Shown: positions 56,416-64,000 of the stretch, piece by piece | Position numbering within the stretch: position 1 is the stretch's first letter | Layout of the letters: every line of letters begins with the position of its first letter | Assembly: GCF_042186555.1 (NCBI RefSeq) | Contig: NC_133326.1 | Coordinates: 96,408,288-96,472,287, forward strand | DNA from: Aquarana catesbeiana | Lineage: Eukaryota > Chordata > Amphibia > Anura > Ranidae | Length of the DNA stretch: 64,000 nt | Reading direction: 5' to 3' | Notes under the pieces: model-generated | Seen by the model: the letters and a program-made list of their open reading frames with translations, nothing else | What the model was told of the DNA's origin: nothing | Databases searched by the model: none | Translations under genes and position numbers: made by a program

Positions 56416-57221
56416 GTTAAAGCGGGGGTCCACCTATCTATCGTTTTTTTTTTTTTGAGTTCATTCACAAACTTTTCTTCTCAGCATTACATACTCACAT
56501 ATTGTGTGTAATATGTCCGCCTGTGTCAGATTTCGTCTGAAAGAATAACTTATATTATTCACTGCAGGTGGTTTCCATCTTCATTGTGGGCATTTGAAGC
56601 CCACAAGCATTTATTTCCTGGATGTGGTGAATGCTGTGCTCCCAGCATTCACCGCTCATTCCCGCACATGCTCAGTGGTTCCCCTATTCCCCTACTCCCG
56701 GGAGAGAGGGCTCAATCTGCTCCTCCTCTTCCCGCCACTATCCCTCTCTGTCTGCCCATCCACAATCCAATCCCTGGTGTGCTGTGCCTCAGAAAATGGA
56801 TGTGTAGGCAGGAATTTTTTTTTAGCCCAGCAGCTGGCAGATACATTGTGGATGAAAGGTGCCAATGCCTGAGCCTCCATCCTTGGGTGAGTGAGCTCAC
56901 CATTCACTTTCTGTGACTGAAATATCCCCCCTCCCTCGCTTCTCTCTTCTGCCTCCTAGCAAGTGAGTACACTGAGGTAAGCAGGACTCAAATGTAAGGG
57001 GTGCTCCACAGACTCTAATGTAAGGGGGGCTTTGGGAACCCCGATTTAAGAGGGAATACTGGAAACTCTGATGTAAGTGGGGGCTTTGGTCAGCAGAAAC
57101 CCCTTTACATCAGAGTTTCCCTTTACACCAGAGCCCACAGCATTCTCCTTTACAAAAAATATATTCTGTGTGCTGCTTAAGTGTTGGGATTTGGCTACGA
57201 AAAAAGGTGGCAACCCTAGCC
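56416..57221. other. unassigned; possible T2-like left end
   Basis: GTTAAAGCGGGGGTCCACC at about 56416 has the T2-type TTAAAG start but no matching right end was found. Paired motifs near 57000-57130 (TTTACATCAGAG, AACTCTGATGTAAG) form a small inverted repeat. Confidence 0.35.
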
Positions 57222-57626
57222 TTAAAGGAAAAGTAAGGCCAAAGCTTTTTTGGCCCTACTTCTCCTATGGATCACAGCAGTGCAGTTCATTTGTCATTCA
57301 GCTGATCCAGGCTTGGGAAAGATATCAAATTTACAGTTGTGATCCACCCAGATGCCTGCATCAGGGGCTGGCTCCTCTGCGCTGGGAGACTGAGCCAGCT
57401 GCTCCCTCTCCCCTCAGCCCAGTGCTCCAGTGAGCGCTGGAGAGGTAGAGCAGAGAGCCCTTGACTGACAGTCAGAGTTCTCAGTTCAGAGCAGAGAGAA
57501 GAACTGAGGAAACAGCAGCGTTTGATTGCTCAGTTCTCAGTGAAGAGGTGGCGGGGGGATGCTGCATCCAGCTAGGTAAGTATAAGGATTTCTTTTATAT
57601 ATATGTATCCCATACTTCTCTTTTAA
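57222..57626. mobile_element. T2/Kolobok-like MITE
   Basis: Begins TTAAAGGAAAAGTA and ends TACTTCTCTTTTAA, bounded by TTAA, close to the published TTAAAGGRR-type start of Xenopus T2 elements (from memory). 405 bp, non-coding. Confidence 0.78.
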
Positions 57627-59540
57627 GATCTGGTGTGCATCACTCTTCTTCACACTAGTGTGATAGGGAAGAGTGACTGCTATGAAAACACATACAAATG
57701 AAAAATTATTAGTTGTAGAGTTCTGAATAAATGGCAGTAAATTTAAAGGATTTAGAGGTGTAGTTAATTGAGGATTATAGCTGGAGGAGGCACAAAATAA
57801 AACTTAGGAATATGTATTGGGATACACTGCCTGCTCTGATCAATGGTTCAGTAGCCTCCTGGTGTACAGTAAGTTTTAGGGCTGATGAAGGGGCCCTTCT
57901 GAATCCTTGACACATGTTGGCTTTGGGCCATCAAGATAACCCTTGCTCATTTCAAGACTTACTCCAAATACTTGGTAAGGGGCTGTCCTGATGAGAGGCA
58001 ACCAGGTTGGGGAGAAGCAAAAGACAAGAAGGCCACAGATCCTCCCGTTGACATGTGGGGAGGGCAGGGCAGGCCCGAATAACCTGCACAATCTGTCTCT
58101 GTGCAAATAAATAAAAAACAAAACAAAAAATACAAATGCATTAATAAATACTGAGAAATAAAAACGTGCTATGTGCAATACACACAGTGGGCCCCAAAAA
58201 GCCCACTCAAGTGGCTTGTGCAAGTAAAGTGTAGCATGAGGTAATGTTTTTTTCTGGCACCCCTGGGACGCCACTTTCAGGGGGCACATCAGTGGAAGCT
58301 CCTTGCACCTCCCAGCCCCTATCCAGACAAATGCAGCCACATTCTTACCAGAAAAGCATTAGCAGTTAGGGAAAGCCTTCTACTGGGGACAAGCCTGATA
58401 AACCAGGTAAGATTCAACCTGGGAGAAAAAGGATCCCTCTCACTGTACCTACCTTTTTACATCAGGAACTAGTAGCTGCTGTCCCCACCCGAGAAAGGAA
58501 ACCGGTGTTCTGCTCCCGAAAATTAAGAAACCCACTTCTCACATTGTTATCTGTCATAGCCATGTCTCTTAACCGGTGATAGAACTAGCTCATGGAGATT
58601 ACACTGGTTAGGGACCAAAACAGACCTAACTAGTAGCATGTACAGTAATGTGGCTAACCTAAGATCAGAATCAGGACAGTGGTAGTCTCCAGCATGGGAT
58701 TGGCGACTTGGCTGTGACAGGTCAACAGCTGTCCTGGCAAGTTTCCTTTAAAAAAAAAAAAATGTAGAAACAAGAGTTAGGTTTTCCTCTCTTTTAAATA
58801 AGGCTTATCATAAAAGACAGCTGATACCCAGAGAAGCTTCCAGCTTACTATCTATCTCATTTACCACCAATGGTTTTCATTACAGAGCAAATAATATCTT
58901 AGACATATGGCTGAAGGCTAGGGAAATGCAAACATATGCTGTACATAATCTGGATTACAGAGAGCATCACCCAGAGGTTACTTACATTTAGCTGTTTCGT
59001 GTAATGTACTGCATATTTAAATTGATGAATAATATTGTCGATCACCATGAATTTAATTAGTATATTTAAGATGATGAGAATATTGCCAATCACCATGATT
59101 TTAATATGAGTTTCTAACAACCAAATTAACTATTGTGATTAAAAAGTTGTTTTTTTTTCATATTTTTATGTAGTTGGTTTGTTGTATAATGAATGTTGGC
59201 ATGTTTTTCTGTCTAAATGCTTATGTGCGTGTCGGTTAATTACTAAATGGGTATCAGAAATTTATTGAAACTGCAAAGAGATTGTCTGCCAGACAGGTGA
59301 ATTATATGCTTCTTACTTAGCAGTTCTATTGTATCTGTCAAAATAAGTATTTTAGTATGTGCCTGCTTCCAAAGCATCATTTTTAAAGGGCCATTGTGGA
59401 GCTTCAAGCCACAGTATGAACTATTAACCAGACAGGTTTACTTATTGATGTTTTCACCCAAAATTCACCTGACTTTCTCCCGTTATTTACACAATTGTTA
59501 TTGAAAAAAAAAAAGGTAATTTTTGGGGATTTCTGAAACA
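57627..59540. other. unassigned sequence, about 1.9 kb
   Basis: No splice-bounded conserved coding stretch and no terminal repeats found. Confidence 0.4.
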
Positions 59541-59542
59541 GT

Positions 59543-59830
59543 TGGGGGCAGCACAGTGACTAAATGGTTTGCACTTCCACCTAGCAGCACTAAGGTCATT
59601 GGTTTGAATCCCAACTACCTGCTTGGAGTCCTCCGTAGATGTCCTCTGGGTACTTCGTTTTCCTCCCGCACTTCAAAGACATCCTGGTAGGTTAATTGGC
59701 TCCTGTCTAAATTGGCCCCCCAGTATGTGTATGTATGAATGTAAAGTAGAGACCTTAGATTGCAAGCTCCTTGAAGGCAGGGACTGATGTGAATATTAAC
59801 AACAATATTCTCATGCGCATTGATGTGGTA
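59543..59830 (+). mobile_element. tRNA-derived SINE, V-SINE-like
   Basis: The head has a pol III box A-like TGACTAAATGG (59557-59567) and box B-like GGTTTGAATCC (59601-59611), properly spaced for a tRNA promoter. It is followed by a conserved core with CTCTGGGTACTTCG, TTTTCCTCCCGCACTTC, AAAGACATCCTGGTAGG and TTAATTGGCTCCTGTCTAAA, then ATTGCAAGCTCCTTGAAGGC. This order matches V-SINE-type elements of fish and amphibians. The 3' end is indistinct. Confidence 0.8.
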
Positions 59831-59924
59831 GTCCAAATCGGAAGAGAGATCTACTGTCACAGGTGGATGTTAATAAACAGCCTTGCTTCCCCCTAGGACT
59901 AGGATTGTCCTCAAAACACTATAG

Positions 59925-60230
59925 AAAAAAGATAAAAACAGAGGGTGCACTGGCCTAGTGCAGTATCCAACGTAAAATTTATTGAAGGTAAATAAAATGT
60001 AACTACTCACAAGTGTAGGTAGTAAAATCGCTCATCAAGCCACTGCAATTGGCTATAATCTCCCAGCTATGTCAAAGCCTCTAGCTCACGGAAGACCCCA
60101 CCATGGTTCCTGCCGGATGACACGTTTTGAAGGATGTCCTTCTTCATCAGAGCCATTGTAGCATAGAAGACCTTATCAAGGCGACCACGCAGGGCCTGTG
60201 ATGTAATTATGAGAATATTGCCCAAACCGA
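59925..60230. mobile_element. partial foldback-type element with module
   Basis: Contains AAAATTTATTG (59975 on), as in the other foldback elements, and the module at 60113-60155. No inverted second arm was found, so it is a single arm. Confidence 0.45.
60113..60155 (-). other. hammerhead-like module with perfect stem II
   Basis: Minus strand: TGGCT (60151-60155), CTGATGA (60144-60150, the canonical core heptamer), one A, stem II GAAGGA-CA-TCCTTC (60129-60142, fully self-complementary), AAA (G12 replaced by A), ACGTGT (60120-60125), C (60119), then ATCCGG (60113-60118). Four of five stem I positions pair. Apart from G12 and the extra A this is the closest match to the textbook hammerhead. 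Confidence 0.65.
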
Positions 60231-61319
60231 AGTGCTACCAAAGGGAGGGAATCTGCACCATTATATCAAAAGGAGGTAAAGATGAAAAACCAAAAAGAGG
60301 ATATGAACTTTGATGAGGCTGTTTGAATTTAGACTTTTGTAAGGCTGTCAGAAAGTGCAAACATAGGACCCATTCACACCAATGCATTGCAGTAGAGTGT
60401 AGGCGAGGCCTAAGTTGGGTACCTTACTTAGAAGTAATGACTCGCAGACCATGTATAATGAACTAGTATCCTTTATATGAGTCTTTGCAGATTTGTTGCA
60501 TGAACAGATAACTCAGTCTTTTGGCACAGATATATTTATATAGGTACATGCAGAATTGTACAGTTTCTGTATTCACCAAACACATTACCAGAGGACGGCT
60601 TCAGCTAGCAGGGGCTTAGGGCTCGTTAACATGTGAGGTTGGGGGTGGTGGTAAAACCCTGTGGTTGCGCTGCACTTTTACTGTCCCCCACCTGCTACCC
60701 ACCTTACTTGCAGAGGCAGAGGCTGGGGGTGTACAGATGTTTGATGCTTTACTTTACAGCCACAGCAGGTATTATATCACCTGTTGAATGCAGCCTATTC
60801 AAGTGAATGGCACTGCACTGCAAGCACCCTACAATTGCATGCAATGCACACAGTTGTGGGACTCTAGTGCTGGGTTGAAGGGGTTAAAGCAGTTGGTGAG
60901 GAGGCAATAAACCTCCTCACCACCTGTCAAATTGCTCTTCAGAGAGCAAACCAGAAACAGAGAGCAAAGCAGAGACAGAGAAAGGGACTAAGGACAAAGA
61001 TTCCTCAGTTCCTTTCTCTGCAGCCTCAGATGGAGAGTGAATGAACAGGATGTGTTCATTGTACAGGGACTTCCTGTGCATTCGCAAACTGAAATATAGT
61101 AAACACAGTTTACTATGCTTCAGTTATGAATGAACACAGGAGCAATCGGTGGCGATCATGCACTGTGTTCATTCAGGGAAGGTAAAAGGTCAGTAAATAT
61201 GACTCCTCCCCCACCTGCTCTCTATCCTGAACCTGATCCTCTTGTGCCCTTCTGCCAACTGCCCTGCTGCAGCTGTCAGAAGGTAGGCGGGAAGATGCCG
61301 GCAGTGCTGGAGGTGTAGG
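60231..61319. other. unassigned sequence
   Basis: Short repeat-like phrases (CCATTCACACCAATGCATTG near 60369) but no bounded element. No gene supported. Confidence 0.35.
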
Positions 61320-62085
61320 GAGTACACAGGGTGTTGTGTGTTTGTGTAAACACACAAATCCCTGTTCTGACAGGGGAGGAGAAACAGATCGTCTGTTCCT
61401 ACTAAGTAGGAACAACAATCTGGCTCCTCCTCTAGTCAGTCACATCCCCTCACAGTTGGAAACACCCCTAGGGTACACTGATCACCCCCTAGTGTTAACC
61501 CCTTCCCTGCCAGTGATATTTACATTTTTATAGCACTGATCACTGTATAAATGTCAATGGTCTCAAAAATGTGTCAAAAGTGTCCGATCTGTCTGCTGCA
61601 ATGTTGCAGTCCCGCTAAAAATCGCAGATCGTCGCCATTACTGTAATAAAAATGGCATAAAAATGCCATAAATCTATCCCCTATTTTGTAGACCCTATAA
61701 CTTTTGTGCAAACCAATCAATATACGCTTTTTGCAAATTTTTTTACCAAAAATATGTAGAAGAAAACATATTGGCCTAAACTGATTAAGAAATTAGTTTT
61801 TTTACATTTTGTTTGGATATTTTTTATAGCAAAAAGTAAAAAATATTGGTTTTTTTTCAAAATTGTCGCTCTTTTTTTGTTTATAGCGCAAAAACCAAAA
61901 ACCACAGAGATGAGCAAATATCACCAAAAGATAACTCTATTTGTGGGAAAAAAAGGACGTCAATTTTGTTTGGGTACACCATCGCAGGACCGAGCAATTG
62001 TCAATTAAAGCGACGCAGTGCCCTATTGCAAAAAATGGCCTGTTCCTTAAAGGGGCAAATCCTTCCGGGGCTGAAGTGGCTAATG
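61320..62085. repeat. frog TTAACCACTTC repeat, copy 2
   Basis: Shares order and sequence with 45849-46617: GTGTAAACACACA, TTAACCCCTTCCCTGCC, ATAAATCTATCCCCTATTTTG, ACCAATCAATATACGC, TTTTATAGCAAAAAGTA, TAGCGCAAAAA and GGACGTCAATTTTGTTTGGG. It ends CTGAAGTGGCTAA, the inverse of the family start. The 5' boundary is uncertain; similarity may begin earlier. Confidence 0.78.
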
Positions 62086-62496
62086 TACGTCATAACACCA
62101 GTTTATCAAATTGTTATGCATTTTTTCCATCACTTTATAAATATAAAATGGGTACAAAAACTGTAGCTGCTGACTTTTAATAATAGGATACTCACCTGTC
62201 CCAGGATCAAGTGCTGTCCTCACCCAACTGGTTTCTTTATTGGGCTTTGGTCCCCAGCACCGGTTTACTAGCTATGGGCATCTGATTGGTCCCGCAGCTT
62301 TCTGGGACCTGTGAAGCCTGCAGGGAAAGGTGGGGGAGGGGGCAAACTTCCACTCAATTCGTCTGGAATTAGGGCAGCGAGTAGCTGTCAAAACCAGGTA
62401 CCAACTCCCCCCCCCAAAAAAAAATGATGTGCCAAATGTATAGGTCCTAGAATTACGCATGCATCATTAAATGGAAAGTACCTTAGACACAGCTCA

Positions 62497-62560
62497 AGGG
62501 ACCCCTGGACACCTCTGGAGGAACCCTAGGGTTCTACAGAACTCTGGTTGAGAATGACTG
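62497..62560. repeat. right end of the hAT MITE family
   Basis: GGGACCCCTGGACACC, GGAGGAACCCTAGGGTTC and the terminal TGGTTGAGAATGACTG match the right part of 17425-17870. The left half is absent. Confidence 0.65.
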
Positions 62561-62599
62561 TTGACCCACGAAAGATTAGCGTGCCGCTCAGGCTCATGT

Positions 62600-62847
62600 G
62601 GTGATTTGGGGAGCGCTGTAAATGATGTAAATGTCCTCTGCTGCAGGAGTGCTGGCGAGGAAATGGAGCCCGTCCCAGCTCCTGTGACCGCTGAAGAGAA
62701 GGAATCCCCAGTGCTGCACATCCATGCAAGTAGTGTTTAAGTTAAAAGAGACAAACTCAGCTCGGGTTCCTGCCAGGCCACGCCTTCTATGCATTTTGCT
62801 CCACCCCCTGGAGCTTAGTCATGGGGATCAGAATGACTGCTCTAGGC
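62600..62847. repeat. second copy of the foldback E loop, with module
   Basis: Shares GGAGC.CGTCCCAGCTCC, GTGACCGCTGAAG, GCACATCCATG, CTCGGGTTCCTGCCAGGCC and the module with 45120-45323. The inverted arms of foldback E are not present here. Confidence 0.65.
62784..62826 (-). other. hammerhead-like module, strong stem II
   Basis: Minus strand: CCCC, ATGACTA at the core position (62816-62822), one A, stem II GCTCCA-GGGGG-TGGAGC (62798-62814, six pairs), AAA, perfect palindrome ATGCAT (62789-62794), A. Compared with 45281-45323 both sides of stem II have changed together, keeping the helix. Confidence 0.5.
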
Positions 62848-63160
62848 TTCGAAAATGTGGAATAGACACCCTTAAGAGCTGGTTCTGGCTCAGTAGATTG
62901 TTTAAAAAAAGGCCTGGATTTTTTCCTAAACGCACATAACATACTGTAACTGGATATTAATATTTATAGGTAAAGTTGATCCAGGGAATATCTGATTGCC
63001 TGTTGGGGGATAAAGAAAAAATGTTTTCCCCCATTGGAACAAATTGAATCATGCTTTATTGTTTTTTTTTTTTTTTTGCCTTTCTCTGGATTAACTTTGG
63101 GTATAGAATTGTATATACTGAGGTTTTCTATTTGTATGTGTTTTTCTTTCCTATGTTGCA
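62848..63160 (+). repeat. CR1-like LINE 3' end, copy 4
   Basis: Begins with KMWNRHP..SWFWLSRLFKKGLD-like codons and continues with the 3' UTR landmarks GATCCAGGGAATATCTGATT and GCCTTTCTCTGGATTAAC. The final ACTAACTATGTAAC tail is altered. Confidence 0.7.
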
Positions 63161-64000
63161 CTGGATAGACTGGTAGCTTTTTTCTTTCACTTGAATTTTA
63201 TTAGAACCGATAAGAAAAATGGACAATTACATAGCACAAAGATACTATTCAAAAACATGAACAAATTCAAAAAGAGTTTCCATCCGCAAATATTGAACAT
63301 TAAGCATTGATGCAGAAATGAAAGGCAATCGATCCAAGCAACATTGGATTGTTAGATGATCAATTCGCAGAGCCCTGCCTGGAATTGTGATGTGCTTCTT
63401 TTCCAAAAAGGGCCCTTCGACTGGGGGCCATGGAACTAGAAAAAACAATATAGTAATCCATAGAACCAGAAAGAGGTAACACTCTTAGTTGTGGGCAAAA
63501 AGACAGTTCCAAGGCGGAGAGAGGGTCAAAAGAAAGAGATGTGAGTAAGATAAAAGGAAAGGAAGGAGAAAAAAAGGAAAGAGGGGGGAAAAAAAGAGGG
63601 GGGGGGAAGCGGGGACAGGAGGAGGTTAGCTATGGGTATATTAACACGTCGTATTAGATTAAAGTTACAGGAAGTGCAAAGGCGGTTGTGTTGATGGGAA
63701 GTAATCTAGCTAGGGCTGGCAAGTACGTAAGAGTTTATCATATGTGTTGGTTAGTATTACCATCAGTTTTTCCTTTACCAGGGTACCATGAACCCGACTT
63801 TTCACTTTGTCGAAGTTGAGACTCTGTCTTCCACGCTTTTGTAATCGTCTGTTTTGTGGCCGAGAATATATGGGTCACAAGAGTGTGCTCTCACTTGGTG
63901 GCGCCTTCTATTGGTTTGTGTAGCAGCGCCTCCCAAGGGTATTTTTACATAAATGTATGTGTAACACCAAATTGACCATGTTATAGACCCTTATCCACAG
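63161..64000. other. unassigned sequence with purine-rich tract
   Basis: 63540-63615 is an AG-rich low-complexity tract with G-runs. The remainder has no recognised gene or element boundary; the opening TTGAATTTTATTAGAACC could be the antisense 3' end of a LINE. Confidence 0.35.

Noticed and set aside
59543..59620. A functional tRNA gene
   Set aside because: Box A and box B are present but no cloverleaf or anticodon arm forms; the downstream core identifies a SINE.

Overview
The window reads as intronic and intergenic DNA from a large, repeat-rich vertebrate genome, most likely an anuran and probably a true frog (Ranidae). The basis is the mix of transposon families: several Tc1-like transposons, CR1-like and L1-like LINEs, T2/Kolobok-like MITEs bounded by TTAA, hAT MITEs, Harbinger-like TAA-flanked MITEs, a V-SINE-like element, and high-copy repeats that I associate from memory with ranid genomes. 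No bacterial, phage or organelle gene organisation is present. Only one stretch looks like a host protein-coding exon: 18575-18707, plus strand, 44 codons between good splice sites.

Layout. 0.4-3.8 kb: a decayed CR1-like LINE broken by a hAT MITE, a 1-kb foldback element and two further MITEs. 4.2-6.1 kb: a minus-strand Tc1-like transposase remnant split by a 638-bp hAT element with a perfect 8-bp target duplication. 8.2-9.1 kb: half of a foldback element followed by the 3' half of another Tc1. 13.5-15.3 kb: a 1.8-kb near-palindrome. 15.9-17.9 kb: two hAT MITEs. 18.6 kb: the exon, with a 1.1-kb palindrome starting about 120 bp after its splice donor. 20-25 kb: T2-like MITEs and foldback fragments. 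26.3-28.4 kb: the 3' end of one Tc1 and a complete 1.6-kb Tc1 whose transposase has one internal stop. 29.3-32.1 kb: a 2.7-kb hAT element filled by a ~29-bp minisatellite. 32.8-35.3 kb: a second CR1 copy. 38.6-41.4 kb: a Tc1 carrying a 5'-truncated L1 (15-bp target duplication) and a Harbinger-like MITE. 42.4-43.3 kb: a CCAAT/TATA-containing repeat leading into a 42-bp tandem array. 45-47 kb and 60-63 kb: paired copies of several frog repeats. 50.5-53.3 kb: the 5' part of a Tc1 abutting a third CR1 copy.

The most interesting signal cuts across these families. At twelve places, mostly inside foldback elements with otherwise unrelated arms, the same module occurs in a fixed register: a CTGANGA-like heptamer, one A, a short hairpin of variable sequence, RAA, a six-base (near-)palindrome, one H base, and flanks that in the better copies pair with each other. 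Stem sequences differ between elements while pairing is largely kept. This is the layout of a hammerhead ribozyme core with a minimal, palindromic stem III, as known from dimer-acting amphibian satellite hammerheads. The single extra A before stem II is a consistent departure from the textbook core. I treat these as candidate hammerhead-derived modules, mostly decayed, not as proven ribozymes.

Most boundaries below come from terminal inverted repeats and target-site duplications read directly. Family names rest on recalled hallmarks, not on a database search.
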